64,000 bases of DNA from Oceanisphaera profunda (GCF_002157895.1 NZ_CP021377.1:2852001-2916000), one strand, 5' to 3'; positions 54,752 through 64,000 are shown, numbered from the stretch's first letter. Numbers and translations: made by a program. The notes: a model not told the origin generated them from the letters alone.

Positions 54752-55416
54752 GAGCCATGTTTAGCGGTGTGCTCCGCCGAGAGTTAACCTCGGCCTTGCG
54801 CCGGCGTGGGGACATCTTAAACCCCTTGTGGTTTTTTATTATCGTGATCACCTTGTTCCCACTCGGGATTGGCCCTGAGCCTGCGCAATTAGCGCGTATT
54901 GCGCCGGGTATTGTGTGGGTGGCGGCGCTGTTATCGTCGTTATTAGCGCTGGAGCGCTTATTTAGAGATGACTTTTTAGACGGCACCTTGGAACAATTAA
55001 TGCTGATGCCCTGTCCTTTACCGGTATTGGTGTTGGCTAAAGTGGTGGCGCACTGGTTTTTAACCGGTTTACCCTTGTTGCTGTTATCGCCCTTGGTGGC
55101 GGTGTTACTGAGCTTAGATATGGTGGCCTTTAAGGCGGTATTTTGGACGCTATTGTTGGGCACGCCGATCTTAAGCTTGCTGGGCGCCATCGGCGTGGCG
55201 CTGACAGTTGGCATTGGTAAGGGCGGGGTATTGTTGAGTTTATTGACGCTACCGCTGTATATTCCGGTGTTGATTTTTGCCACTTCGGCCATAGATGCGG
55301 CAAATTTTGGAGTGCCTTATGACGGACAATTGGCAATTTTAGCCGCCATGTTAGTGGGCAGTATTACCTTGGCACCATTTGCCATCGCCTCTGCCTTGAG
55401 AGTGAGCGTTAACTAG
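54748..55416 (+). CDS. ccmB: Heme exporter membrane protein CcmB
   Basis: Membrane subunit of the CcmAB transporter. The 222-residue product has six hydrophobic segments and the family motifs LRRRGDILNPLWFFIIVITL and LSLLTLPLYIPVLIFAT. Starts in the ccmA stop. A 213-base gap follows before ccmC. Confidence 0.95.
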   Translation: MRAMFSGVLRRELTSALRRRGDILNPLWFFIIVITLFPLGIGPEPAQLARIAPGIVWVAALLSSLLALERLFRDDFLDGTLEQLMLMPCPLPVLVLAKVVAHWFLTGLPLLLLSPLVAVLLSLDMVAFKAVFWTLLLGTPILSLLGAIGVALTVGIGKGGVLLSLLTLPLYIPVLIFATSAIDAANFGVPYDGQLAILAAMLVGSITLAPFAIASALRVSVN

Positions 55417-55458
55417 GCTGGGTTAAGGTGTTTTGCCCGGCCAATATACGATATCTTA

Positions 55459-55522
55459 TGCCTAAATATACAAGTGCCGACGTGTACAAGTGCCTAAATA
55501 TACAAGTGCCGACGTGTACAAG
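55459..55522 (+). repeat. 32-bp tandem duplication between ccmB and ccmC
   Basis: 55459-55490 is repeated exactly at 55491-55522 (unit starts tgcctaaatatac), followed by degenerate pieces to about 55575. It widens a junction that is normally short. Confidence 0.85.
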
Positions 55523-55629
55523 CGCCTAAAACGCACAATGTTTAAACGTACAGTGTCTACAAGCGCCAATGGTCTTAACGGCATAAGTCAGTGAACAATA
55601 ACTAATACTAAATAGGGTCTGTGAGCACT

Positions 55630-56376
55630 ATGTGGAAATGGTTACATCCTTACGCTAAACCTGAGCAGGCTTATCGGCTCGCAGGATTATGGCTACCTTG
55701 GTTTGCCGCGCTCAGTGTGGTGACATTCGCCGTTGGCTTGGTGTGGGGCTTGGCCTATGCGCCGGCGGATTATCAGCAAGGTGATGCCTTTCGCATTATC
55801 TATATTCACGTGCCTGCTGCTATTTTGTCGATGGGCGCTTATTCGTCCATGGCCATTGCCGCCTTCGTGGGCTTGGTCTGGCAGATCAAAACCTCGGATA
55901 TGGCGGTGGCTGCCATTGCGCCCGTGGGTGCGGTGTTTACCGCCATTGCCTTATTTACCGGTGCCGCTTGGGGCAAACCTATGTGGGGCGCTTGGTGGGT
56001 GTGGGATGCACGCTTAACCTCTGAGCTTATTTTGTTATTTTTATATTTAGGCGTGATTGCCTTATATAACGCCATTTCCGATAAAGTATTGGCGGGGCGC
56101 GCGGCGGGCATTTTGGCGTTGGTAGGGGTGATTAATTTACCCATCATTCACTACTCGGTAGAATGGTGGAATACCTTGCACCAAGGAGCCAGCATCACTA
56201 AGTTTGACCGGCCTTCCATTGCCAACGATATGTTGTGGCCGTTACTGCTGATGATAGTAGCCTTCAGTGCCTTCTTAGGTGCCGTGACTTTGATGCGCCT
56301 GCGCAATGAATTAATCCGACGCGAGTCGCATCGCCCTTGGGTGCTGCAGTTGGCGGAGAAAGAACATGAAATTTGA
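55630..56376 (+). CDS. ccmC: Heme trafficking protein CcmC
   Basis: Delivers heme to CcmE. The 248-residue product has six membrane segments and the WWD heme-handling domain (WGKPMWGAWWVWDARLTSEL) with flanking His in IIYIHVPAA and IHYSVEWWNTLH. Start taken at ATG 55630 (MWKWLHPYA), matching E. coli MWKTLH; a GTG at 55621 is in frame. Overlaps ccmD by 11 bases. Confidence 0.95.
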   Translation: MWKWLHPYAKPEQAYRLAGLWLPWFAALSVVTFAVGLVWGLAYAPADYQQGDAFRIIYIHVPAAILSMGAYSSMAIAAFVGLVWQIKTSDMAVAAIAPVGAVFTAIALFTGAAWGKPMWGAWWVWDARLTSELILLFLYLGVIALYNAISDKVLAGRAAGILALVGVINLPIIHYSVEWWNTLHQGASITKFDRPSIANDMLWPLLLMIVAFSAFLGAVTLMRLRNELIRRESHRPWVLQLAEKEHEI

Positions 56377-56572
56377 TACTTGGTCAGCATTTTGGGCCAT
56401 GGGCGGCTACGGCTTTTATGTGTGGCTGTCGTTTGGTTTCACCTTGGCCATATTGCTTGCAATTGTGTGGTCAACCTTGGCAACGAAAAAAAGCCTGCTG
56501 CGTGGCGTTAAACAAAAGCAGCAACGGGCAGAACGTCGTAAGGCCGCTCAGAAGTTGGAGAATACGTTATGA
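56366..56572 (+). CDS. ccmD: Heme exporter protein CcmD
   Basis: Small membrane protein that helps release holo-CcmE from CcmABC. The 68-residue product has one membrane helix ([20 protein letters not shown]) followed by a basic tail ([17 protein letters not shown]). Overlaps ccmC and ccmE. Confidence 0.92.
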   Translation: MKFDTWSAFWAMGGYGFYVWLSFGFTLAILLAIVWSTLATKKSLLRGVKQKQQRAERRKAAQKLENTL

Positions 56573-57063
56573 ATCCTAGACGTAAGAAGCGCATGGCACT
56601 GCTGGTCTCAGTGGTGTTGGGGTTATCGCTGATGACCGGATTAGTACTGTACGGCCTGCAGCAAAATATCGACCTGTTTTATACCCCTACTGAATTAGTA
56701 CAAGGCAAAGGCGATACTAAGGTTAAACCCGAAGTGGGCCAGCGTTTGCGCATTGGCGGCATGGTCGTGCCAGGCTCGGTGAGCCGTGACCAAGAAAGCT
56801 TAAAAGTCAGCTTTGATTTGGTGGATGCGGGCGGTGAAGAGATTACCGTGGTGTTTGAAGGCATTTTGCCGGACTTATTTCGAGAAGGGCAGGGCATAGT
56901 GGCCCAAGGGCATTTAGCAGATGCCCGCACCATTACCGCCTTTGAAGTACTGGCCAAGCACGATGAAGAATACATGCCGCCGGAAGTGGCCGAGGCGCTC
57001 AAGGGAATTGAGCATGTGAAACCCGAGTATTCCCCAGAGCAAATCAAAGGAAGCCGTTCATGA
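56569..57063 (+). CDS. ccmE: Heme chaperone CcmE
   Basis: Periplasmic heme carrier anchored by an N-terminal helix ([20 protein letters not shown]). The 164-residue product has the covalent heme ligand His131 and Tyr135 in [13 protein letters not shown], and an OB-fold core ([14 protein letters not shown]). Overlaps ccmD and ccmF by ATGA. Confidence 0.96.
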   Translation: MNPRRKKRMALLVSVVLGLSLMTGLVLYGLQQNIDLFYTPTELVQGKGDTKVKPEVGQRLRIGGMVVPGSVSRDQESLKVSFDLVDAGGEEITVVFEGILPDLFREGQGIVAQGHLADARTITAFEVLAKHDEEYMPPEVAEALKGIEHVKPEYSPEQIKGSRS

Positions 57064-59063
57064 GCTCCACCCTAGGTATTATTCCCGAATTAGGGCAATT
57101 TAGTATGATACTCGCGCTGGCCGCGAGTTTAATCCTAAGTATTTATCCGCTAATTGGCGCCTCTCGTGGTAACGCCAGCATGATGTTGCTAGCGCGCCCC
57201 TTGGCTTATGCCATGTTTGGCTTTTTGCTGTTTTCATTTGGCTGCTTAACTTGGGCCTTTATCGACCACGACTTTAGCGTTATTTATGTGGCCTCTAACT
57301 CCAACAGCTTACTCCCCCTGGAATATCGTATTTCTGCGGTGTGGGGTGCCCACGAAGGCTCCTTACTGCTGTGGGTACTGATCCTCGCGGGTTGGGCGGC
57401 AGCCGTGGCGCGTTTTAGTCGCACCTTGCCGCTGGATGCCGTGGCGCGGGTGTTAAGCGTAATGGGCATGATAGCTGTTGGCTTCTTGCTGTTTGTGATT
57501 GTCACCTCTAATCCCTTTGCGCGTACCTTGCCGTTTTTCCCGATCGATGGTCGTGACTTAAACCCCATGCTGCAAGACCCTGGACTAATCTTCCATCCGC
57601 CTATGTTGTATATGGGTTATGTGGGCTTGTCGGTGGCGTTTGCCTTCGCCATTGCCTCATTGATGACCGGTAAATTGGATGCGGCTTGGGCCCGTTGGTC
57701 ACGCCCGTGGACCATGGCAGCTTGGATATTTCTCACTGCAGGTATCGCACTGGGCTCATGGTGGGCGTATTACGAGCTAGGCTGGGGCGGCTGGTGGTTC
57801 TGGGATCCGGTAGAAAACGCTTCCTTTATGCCATGGTTGGCGGCCACCGCCTTGATCCACTCACTGGTGGTTACTGAAAAGCGCGCCACCTTTAAAGCGT
57901 GGACCGTATTGCTGGCCATTATGGCGTTCTCACTGAGCTTACTCGGTACTTTCTTGGTGCGCTCAGGCGTCTTGGTATCGGTACACGCCTTTGCCTCAGA
58001 TCCTACGCGTGGTTTGTTTATCTTAATCTTCTTTATGTTGGTGGTGGGCAGCTCCTTGTTGCTGTACGCCATTAAAGGCGCTCAAGTTAAAAGCCACGGT
58101 AAGCATGAATTAGCCAGTCGCGAAAGTATGTTGCTGGGTAACAACATCATGCTGATGGCCGGTCTATTTGTGGTGCTGGTGGGCACTATCTTGCCTTTGA
58201 TCCACAAAGAAATAGGCCTTGGTAGTATCTCCATTGGTGCACCTTTCTTTAACGGCATTTATGCTTGGCTGATTATTCCCTTTGCCCTGTTAATGGGTGC
58301 CGCACCGCTGTTTCGCTGGCGCCGCCAGAGCATGAAAGAGATCAATGGCAAATTAGTGTTGGCATTGGTGGCGGCCGCCGCCATTGGTGTGGCACTGCCT
58401 TGGTACTTTGCTGAAGAGTTTAAAGTGTGGGCGGCTATCGGCTTGAGCTTGGGCGCCTTTATTGTGATCACCAGTGTGCAAGAAACTTGGGTGCGCGCCA
58501 CCCACAGGCACAGCTTTGGCACCGGTATTCGCAAACTCGGCAACAGCCACTGGGCCATGTTCCTCGGCCACTTAGGCATGGCGGTGACCATTATTGGCAT
58601 CAGCTGTACTCAGCTGTATAGCATTGAAAAAGACGTGCGCATGGCCACTGGCGATAGCGTGACTTTCTCTGGTTATACCTTCACCTTTGAAGGCACCAAA
58701 CACGCAGACGGCGCTAACTATCAAGGCTTTAAGGGGGTGATTGCGGTCAGCAAAGACGGCAAAGTGCTGCCACCGCTTAAGCCTGAAAAACGCCTGTATT
58801 TAGTGCAGCGCATGCCGATGACTGAAGCAGCCATTAGCGCCGGTATTACCCGTGACTTGTATGCGGCATTGGGTGAAGAGTTAGACGATGGCTCTTGGGC
58901 AGTGCGTCTGTATTACAAACCCTTTATTCGTTGGATTTGGTTCGGTACTTTGTTTATGGTCATCGGTGGCATCATTGCCATTGTGGACAAACGCTATCGC
59001 ATTGGCGGTAAAACTTTTGCCAGTAAAACTATTACCGGTAAAAAAGAGCAGGAGGCGCTATGA
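57060..59063 (+). CDS. ccmF: Cytochrome c heme ligation protein CcmF
   Basis: Heme lyase core. The 667-residue product has about 15 membrane segments and the WWD domain ([20 protein letters not shown] at about 234-253). Also carries the conserved His regions [12 protein letters not shown] and [12 protein letters not shown]. Overlaps ccmG by ATGA. Confidence 0.96.
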   Translation: MSSTLGIIPELGQFSMILALAASLILSIYPLIGASRGNASMMLLARPLAYAMFGFLLFSFGCLTWAFIDHDFSVIYVASNSNSLLPLEYRISAVWGAHEGSLLLWVLILAGWAAAVARFSRTLPLDAVARVLSVMGMIAVGFLLFVIVTSNPFARTLPFFPIDGRDLNPMLQDPGLIFHPPMLYMGYVGLSVAFAFAIASLMTGKLDAAWARWSRPWTMAAWIFLTAGIALGSWWAYYELGWGGWWFWDPVENASFMPWLAATALIHSLVVTEKRATFKAWTVLLAIMAFSLSLLGTFLVRSGVLVSVHAFASDPTRGLFILIFFMLVVGSSLLLYAIKGAQVKSHGKHELASRESMLLGNNIMLMAGLFVVLVGTILPLIHKEIGLGSISIGAPFFNGIYAWLIIPFALLMGAAPLFRWRRQSMKEINGKLVLALVAAAAIGVALPWYFAEEFKVWAAIGLSLGAFIVITSVQETWVRATHRHSFGTGIRKLGNSHWAMFLGHLGMAVTIIGISCTQLYSIEKDVRMATGDSVTFSGYTFTFEGTKHADGANYQGFKGVIAVSKDGKVLPPLKPEKRLYLVQRMPMTEAAISAGITRDLYAALGEELDDGSWAVRLYYKPFIRWIWFGTLFMVIGGIIAIVDKRYRIGGKTFASKTITGKKEQEAL

Positions 59064-59593
59064 ACCGCCGGGTATTAATTTTATCCATCCCGCTGATCAT
59101 TTTTTTGCTGGGCTGTGTGTTCTTGTTTAAGGGCTTGTTTTCCGACCCACGAAAATTAGAGTCGGTATTGCTGGACCAGCCCGTGCCGGAGTTTGCACTG
59201 ACCTCTTTGCAAAACCCTGCTCAAGAATACAGTCGCACTATTTTTACCGGCAAGCCGATGCTGCTTAACGTGTGGGCCACTTGGTGTCCTACGTGTCGGG
59301 CGGAACATGAGTTCTTAAATGAGCTACAGGCCAAGGAAGATATTTATATTGTCGGCATGAACTACAAGGATGAACGGTCTAAGGCTTTGCGCTGGTTAAA
59401 AAACCTCGGCAACCCTTATGCCATCGACTTGTATGATCCCGACGGCATGTTAGGGCTGGATTTGGGCGTGTACGGTGCGCCGGAAACCTTTCTTATCGAC
59501 AGTAAAGGCATTATTCGTTATCGCCACGTGGGTGATTTAAACGACCGAGTCTGGCAACAGACGGTAAAGCCAATTTTTGAGCAGATGGAGTAA
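59060..59593 (+). CDS. ccmG: Thiol-disulfide reductase CcmG (DsbE)
   Basis: Membrane-anchored thioredoxin-like protein that keeps apocytochrome cysteines reduced. The 177-residue product has an N-terminal anchor (LSIPLIIFLLGCVFLFKGLF), active site WCPTC (Cys76/Cys79) and the cis-Pro region GVYGAPETFLID. Confidence 0.95.
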   Translation: MNRRVLILSIPLIIFLLGCVFLFKGLFSDPRKLESVLLDQPVPEFALTSLQNPAQEYSRTIFTGKPMLLNVWATWCPTCRAEHEFLNELQAKEDIYIVGMNYKDERSKALRWLKNLGNPYAIDLYDPDGMLGLDLGVYGAPETFLIDSKGIIRYRHVGDLNDRVWQQTVKPIFEQME

Positions 59594-59597
59594 AGCC

Positions 59598-60065
59598 ATG
59601 CGTTTATGCTCTATGTTGATCGTATTAATGAGCCTGTGGGTTACGCCCGCCATGGCCGCGATTGATGTCTATGAATTTAGCTCGCCCGAGCAAGAAAAGG
59701 TGTTTCATCAGCTGACTCGCGAGCTGCGTTGCCCTAAATGTCAGAATCAAGACATCGCCGACTCGGATGCGGAGCTGGCCAAAGACTTGCGTGACAAAAC
59801 CTATGTGATGTTGCACGAAGGCAACAGCAAGCAAGATGTCATCGATTATATGGTGGCCCGCTATGGCAACTTTATTCTCTATAGGCCGCCTTTTATGGCG
59901 TCAACCATGATCTTGTGGTTTGGTCCTGTGATAGTGATCTTGCTGGGCATTTTCCTTGTCATTAGGCGCACGCGTAAGCAGCCACGTAACTTGGCCGATA
60001 ACGCGCTGAGTGCAGAGCAACAAGCGCGCTTAAATGAATTGCTGAAAAAAGACAAAGAGAATTAA
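59598..60065 (+). CDS. ccmH: Cytochrome c maturation protein CcmH (short form)
   Basis: Thiol-redox protein that presents apocytochrome c to CcmF. The 155-residue product has a signal peptide (MLIVLMSLWVTPAMA), the RCPKCQNQ active site (Cys45/Cys48) and a C-terminal membrane helix (ILWFGPVIVILLGIFLVI). It lacks the TPR region, which is encoded separately as ccmI. Start ATG at 59598 follows the ccmG stop. Confidence 0.94.
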   Translation: MRLCSMLIVLMSLWVTPAMAAIDVYEFSSPEQEKVFHQLTRELRCPKCQNQDIADSDAELAKDLRDKTYVMLHEGNSKQDVIDYMVARYGNFILYRPPFMASTMILWFGPVIVILLGIFLVIRRTRKQPRNLADNALSAEQQARLNELLKKDKEN

Positions 60066-60066
60066 T

Positions 60067-61278
60067 ATGATATTATTTTGGATTGGCAGCGCCTTGCTGA
60101 CGCTGATTTTGGCGCTGGTTATTATCTTGCCGCTCACCCGTGGGCGCGCTGAGTCTAGCCACAGCCGTAATCAGCTGAATACCGAGCTTTATAAGCAGCG
60201 CTTACAAGAGTTAGAAGACGATCGCGAGCAAGGCTTGCTGGAAGAGGGTGAATTAGCCACTCAAGAGTTACAAAAAAGCCTGCTGGACGATGTGGTCGTC
60301 GAACAGCCTCAGCACTATAAGCGCGGCATGTATTTGTGGTTGCCGGCGGTGCTGATAGTAGTATTGGTGGGGTATTTGGGTTATTTCCAGTTTGGTGCCT
60401 ATGACCGAGTATCAGAATGGCAGCACAACAGTGGCCGTTTAAGTGAACTGACGCAGAAAGTGTTGCTTGAGCCAGATGGCGATGTGACCGAACAAGATAT
60501 GATGGACTTGATCCAAGCGCTGCGCACTAAGTTGTATACCGATGGCGATGACTTTCGGGGTTGGTTGCTGCTGGGTCGCTTAACGCTGGAAATGCGCGAC
60601 GGTGAAACCGCCCGTGATGCCTTCGAGAAAGCCATGACTTTAACTGACGATCCAGAGCAAGTGATGGTGCCTTATGCAGAAGCCTTAGCCATTAGCGGTG
60701 AAGAACTGCGCGCCGAGAGCATGATCAAGCAAGCATTGGCTAAAGATCCGAATAACCTGGAAGCATGGTCGGTGTTTGCTTTTATGGCCATGCAGCAAAA
60801 TAATTTAACTGCCGCCATCGCCCGCTGGGAGCAAATTTTAAAGCGCATGGCACCGGATAATCCGCGTTACGCCATGATTGAACGCTCGGTCGACTATGCC
60901 AAAGAACGTTTAGCAGAAGATGATCAGGCGCCCATTACCGGGCCTCGTTACCAAGTGGAAGTGAATACCAGCACTAACACGCCGTATCATCCGGCTGCGG
61001 TATTATTTGTGTACGCCATGGATGCAGCGGGTGATGATGTGCCATTAGTGGCCCAGCGCATTGAGAACCCGTCGTTCCCGCTCACGCTGACTTTGTCTAA
61101 CAAGGACGCCATGCGCCCAGATGTTAATATGAACGGTCGTGATAACGTGATCATCAAGGCACGTTTAGCACCAAGCGGTAACGTGACCGATAAAACCGGC
61201 GCTTGGGAAGGGCGCAGTGGCGTACTGAGCACGGCGAAAGACCGAGAGTTGATGGTGGTGATTGACACCGAACTCTAA
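60067..61278 (+). CDS. ccmI: Cytochrome c maturation TPR protein CcmI
   Basis: Apocytochrome-binding chaperone. The 403-residue product has two N-terminal membrane helices (LLTLILALVIILPL; LWLPAVLIVVLVGYLGYFQF) with a cytoplasmic loop, TPR repeats (about 150-280, DFRGWLLLGRLTLEMRDGET and following) and a C-terminal beta domain. Ends the operon, followed by a terminator. Confidence 0.92.
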   Translation: MILFWIGSALLTLILALVIILPLTRGRAESSHSRNQLNTELYKQRLQELEDDREQGLLEEGELATQELQKSLLDDVVVEQPQHYKRGMYLWLPAVLIVVLVGYLGYFQFGAYDRVSEWQHNSGRLSELTQKVLLEPDGDVTEQDMMDLIQALRTKLYTDGDDFRGWLLLGRLTLEMRDGETARDAFEKAMTLTDDPEQVMVPYAEALAISGEELRAESMIKQALAKDPNNLEAWSVFAFMAMQQNNLTAAIARWEQILKRMAPDNPRYAMIERSVDYAKERLAEDDQAPITGPRYQVEVNTSTNTPYHPAAVLFVYAMDAAGDDVPLVAQRIENPSFPLTLTLSNKDAMRPDVNMNGRDNVIIKARLAPSGNVTDKTGAWEGRSGVLSTAKDRELMVVIDTEL

Positions 61279-61307
61279 TTGTTAGCCTTTGCAGGCTATT
61301 TACTGAT

Positions 61308-61332
61308 AAAACCGGCCCCTGTGGCCGGTTTT
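61308..61332 (+). terminator. Rho-independent terminator after the ccm operon
   Basis: AAAACCGGCC (61308-61317) pairs with GGCCGGTTTT (61323-61332) around a 5-base loop, 29 bases past ccmI. Confidence 0.8.
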
Positions 61333-61374
61333 GCACGATAATAAGATAACCACACCGCGATAAGGCAATCATAT

Positions 61375-62172
61375 ATGTGGCAAAAAATTCTAATCATCTC
61401 CAGTCTGCTGCTGGCAGGGTGTGCGGCTCAAGACTCAAACGGGGAAACGCAGCCGTTAGTCACCAAAGATGCTTTTAATGACTACAAGCCGATAGATGGT
61501 GCGACCTCCACGGCCGATGACGCTCGTGACCCCTTCGAGCCTGTTAACCGCTTGTCTTGGGTGATTAACTACGATGTGTTGGACCCCTATTTAGTGCGCC
61601 CAGCAGCCCATGCTTATGCGGGTTATGTAGCGGTGCCGATACGGGAAAGCGTGCAAAATGCGGTGCTTAATCTTGAAGAGCCCGCCAGCTTTGTAAACCA
61701 CCTGATCACCGGTGATGTACAAGGGGCGGGCACAAATCTGGTGCGCTTTGGCATTAACAGCACTGTGGGTGTGTTGGGCTTTTTTGATGTAGCAGAAAAA
61801 ATGACCTTGTCGCGTCGCAGCAAAGACTTTAGCCAAGTATTGGGGCAAATGGGCGTGGGCAATGGGCCATTTTTAATGGTCCCCCTCTACGGGCCCACCA
61901 CCTTGCGTGAGTTATCGGGCGATTTCGTTGATGGTTTATATTTCCCCTACGACTTGATGACCTTTGGCATGCGCGCCGGAAAATTTGTTCTCAATGGCTT
62001 GTATGAGCGCAGTGAGCTGATTGACCGTGAGCCTATTATTGATAATGCCCTCGACCCGTACGGCTTAACCAAAGATCTGTATTTACAGTATCAAGATGCC
62101 AAAATCGGCAAAGAGACCGTCACCGACTTGGATGAAGGCCTAGCAGACTTTATGGATGAGATAGACGGCTAA
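61375..62172 (+). CDS. mlaA: Phospholipid-retention lipoprotein MlaA (VacJ)
   Basis: Outer-membrane lipoprotein that removes misplaced phospholipids with OmpC/OmpF and the Mla pathway. The 265-residue product has a lipobox (LLLAGC, Cys16), the MlaA core (DPFEPVNRLSWVINYDVLDP; NLEEPASFVNHLITGDVQGA; VPLYGPTTLRELSGDFVD) and an acidic C-terminus. aagg precedes the ATG. Confidence 0.95.
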   Translation: MWQKILIISSLLLAGCAAQDSNGETQPLVTKDAFNDYKPIDGATSTADDARDPFEPVNRLSWVINYDVLDPYLVRPAAHAYAGYVAVPIRESVQNAVLNLEEPASFVNHLITGDVQGAGTNLVRFGINSTVGVLGFFDVAEKMTLSRRSKDFSQVLGQMGVGNGPFLMVPLYGPTTLRELSGDFVDGLYFPYDLMTFGMRAGKFVLNGLYERSELIDREPIIDNALDPYGLTKDLYLQYQDAKIGKETVTDLDEGLADFMDEIDG

Positions 62173-62982
62173 GCCAAAGCGGGTAGCTAAAAGTAAAACC
62201 CAAAGAGCCACCTGATTACGTATGAACCTCAGCCATAATGCACCCTGTTTCGGTTTGTTCTTTGTAGCTGTCCAATTTATTCGGCAGGCCAGCTCTGCTG
62301 GCTGTTACTGAGGTTTAGATTTAAACCAAAACACCAAACCGGGCCGAAGTCCTCTTCGCCGAAGAGACGGGCCCCTACAAGGTCAAAATACCAAACTGAG
62401 CCTCATATTCTTTACCGAAGAGCCGGCATCTCCCTGTAACCTATTAAATTCATTGGTGCTGAGTTCACTGAAACATGGCTGAGCTTTGTGGGTAATCAGG
62501 AAGCGCCATAAGAGTGTTGAGTTAAAGCTCAACACTCTTCATATCACATCCTACACGCTACACCTCAGCCCCCACACTCTTGGACTTGTACTAGTCCGCC
62601 GAGACATACCGCTCGCGCTCTATAAATGCCTTCATCAGCTTGTAATAAATGAGCCAGACTGTCGGATAGCTTCCCCTAGATTACGTATTTGGCTGGCATA
62701 ATTTTACCTATATTGTCCGACTGCGTTCCGCAGATCCTACTACCATTAAGCTGTTCTACAAAAATATGCACTAGTCAGCTATCTCTAACGCTGCACCACA
62801 GTCGGCAAGTTACTGCGTTTATTCATTACCTTGGAGAAAATCCAAGCAGCCAGCTCGGTGACCGCCGCCATAGATGACCATGTATAGATGCGAAGATGAA
62901 AAAGGGCCTCCTTGGGTTTTTGGGGCATATCTTGTGACTTATCAATGGTGAGCCAAGCCTGACTAAATATAAGGACATGTCG
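62173..62982. repeat. Intergenic region with MITE-like copy B
   Basis: Copy B of the 290-bp element (62211-62500), then a perfect hairpin AAGAGTGTTGAG/CTCAACACTCTT at 62510-62539 built from the heptamer unit. 62540-62970 shows no gene I can support; the small open frames there have no family features. Confidence 0.65.
62211..62500. mobile_element. 290-bp MITE-like element, copy B (inverted relative to copy A)
   Basis: Starts CCTGATTAC and ends GTAATCAGG; matches copy A (5831-6120) in reverse complement over its whole length. It keeps the GAAGTCCTCTT-tipped hairpin in one slot where copy A has lost it, and has a gaataaattg-type tip in another slot where copy A carries GAAGTCCTCTT. Confidence 0.75.
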
Positions 62983-63939
62983 ATGGATCAAATAGATATG
63001 AATGTTGGCCTGATATTCAGCAAATTAGATGGGTGGCTGGACGGTTTTTTCAAATTATTACCGAATATCCTAGTGGCACTGGTCGTGATGGTTTTGTTCT
63101 GGTTCTTAGGGCTGGGCCTCGGAAAGCTGGTAAGTCGAGTTGCGAACAAACGAGGGCGCAATAATTTAGGCAACGTGGGTGGGTCACTTATTCGGTGGGC
63201 GATTGCCGTAATCGGTATCATGCTGGCCGTCACCATCGTCGCCCCATCAATAACACCGGGTGATCTGTTTGCCGGTCTTGGGGTTAGCTCTGTTGCAATC
63301 GGTTTTGCGTTTAAAGATATATTGCAAAACATGCTGGCCGGTATTCTTATTCTTTTACGCCAACCGTTTGAGGTTGGCGATCAGATTGTATCGGGCGGGC
63401 ATGAGGGTACGGTTGAGAAGATTGAAACCCGCGCCACCATGATCACCACCTATGACGGACGTCGCGTCGTCATTCCAAACTCAGTTATTTATACCGCCAG
63501 CGTGGTTGTTAATACTGCGTTTGAGACGCGCCGCTCGGAATATGACATCGGCATTGGTTGTAACGACGATTGGGACGTAGCGCGAGGAATTATGGAAAAA
63601 GCCTGCGCTTCCGTTGAGGGCGTGAGCAGTGAATCTCCACCAGAAACGATTCCCATCTCGCTTGGCGACTTCGCCAATGTAGTGCGGCTGCGTTGGTGGA
63701 CAAAGTCGGACCGAGCGTCACAGATCCACACGTTTGGTGCGGTATTGCAGGCCGTCTACATTGCCTTAGATGAAGAAGGTATCGACATGCCTTATCCGAC
63801 ACAGGTTCATCTGTTCCATGATCAGACCGAGGAAGTTGATGGCGACCGCGCACGCCAGCGCGAAGGCTGGCCTGCTGGCCGTGGCGAAGTGCCAAAACCG
63901 CTGCGTGCTGTTAAAGAAGACAAACAGTCCAACACATAA
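62983..63939 (+). CDS. Small-conductance mechanosensitive channel, MscS family
   Basis: Osmotic safety valve. The 318-residue product has three N-terminal membrane segments (LLPNILVALVVMVLFWFLGL; IRWAIAVIGIMLAVTIVA), the pore-lining TM3 (LGVSSVAIGFAFKDILQNML), a beta domain (FEVGDQIVSGGHEGTVEKIE, TTYDGRRVVIPNS) and a C-terminal alpha-beta domain. The tail (about 290-318) is charged and longer than in MscS. Start: the ATG at 62983 is 7 bases after aagga; the ATG at 62977 is too close. Confidence 0.9.
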   Translation: MDQIDMNVGLIFSKLDGWLDGFFKLLPNILVALVVMVLFWFLGLGLGKLVSRVANKRGRNNLGNVGGSLIRWAIAVIGIMLAVTIVAPSITPGDLFAGLGVSSVAIGFAFKDILQNMLAGILILLRQPFEVGDQIVSGGHEGTVEKIETRATMITTYDGRRVVIPNSVIYTASVVVNTAFETRRSEYDIGIGCNDDWDVARGIMEKACASVEGVSSESPPETIPISLGDFANVVRLRWWTKSDRASQIHTFGAVLQAVYIALDEEGIDMPYPTQVHLFHDQTEEVDGDRARQREGWPAGRGEVPKPLRAVKEDKQSNT

Positions 63940-64000
63940 TCTGATGAGGGGCTGTTTAGTTTTTCCCCGTGATCCCGCCGCTAACGATAAAGGTGGTCAC

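Noticed and set aside
62620-62970. Degraded gene upstream of the MscS channel
   Set aside because: Short frames only, no recognisable peptide and no residual motif I could identify.

Overview
The window is a chromosomal segment of a gammaproteobacterium with a polar flagellum. Gene order (flgK-flgL, fliC-flaG-fliD-fliT-fliS, flrA, flrBC, fliEFGHIJ, fliKLMNOPQR-flhB, flhA-flhF-flhG-fliA, cheYZAB-motCD-parC-parP-cheW, then ccmABCDEFGHI) is the Vibrio/Shewanella/Aeromonas/Pseudomonas arrangement. It best suits a marine Aeromonadales relative such as Oceanisphaera or Oceanimonas; the genus is an inference. All flagellar, chemotaxis and ccm genes lie on the + strand.

Layout. 1-2570: end of flgK and flgL. 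2571-8482: an accessory interval on a flagellar backbone, holding an orphan SSB-like gene, a RelE/ParE-type toxin-antitoxin pair, a hipBA pair and many dispersed repeats. 8483-13309: a single large flagellin with a textbook sigma28 promoter, then flaG, fliD, fliT-like and fliS. 14141-15165: a HEPN abortive-infection gene (Abi_2/AbiF type) on the minus strand, preceded by a promoter and a structured leader that may be its partner RNA. 15712-21863: the regulators flrA, flrB and flrC, with flrBC bracketed by two nearly identical IS3-family elements (17273-18542 and 22312-23581). 23767-43544: the basal body, export apparatus, C-ring and FlhF/FlhG/FliA genes. 44256-53160: chemotaxis, the MotCD stator and polar placement of the arrays (ParC/ParP). 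54119-61278: the complete system I cytochrome c maturation operon. 61375-63939: mlaA and an MscS channel.

Regulation follows the usual polar hierarchy: FlrA (sigma54 activator), then FlrB/FlrC, then FliA (sigma28). I can read sigma54 -24/-12 elements before fliE, fliK and flhA and a weaker one before flrB, and a sigma28 promoter before fliC.

The most unusual property is the non-coding DNA. Nearly every gap, including gaps inside operons normally tight in relatives (flrB/flrC, fliI/fliJ, fliQ/fliR, fliA/cheY), is filled with dispersed repeats: (i) palindromic elements that fold into a nested three-way structure and carry compensatory substitutions; (ii) a two-hairpin family with constant flanks and interchangeable hairpin tips; (iii) a 290-bp MITE-like element present twice in full and once truncated; (iv) a different 268-bp MITE-like element between fliA and cheY; (v) CCACGGAATACACGG-type repeats; and (vi) ATTCAAC/ACTCAAC heptamer arrays. 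All positions were read by eye; no searches or folding programs were run.
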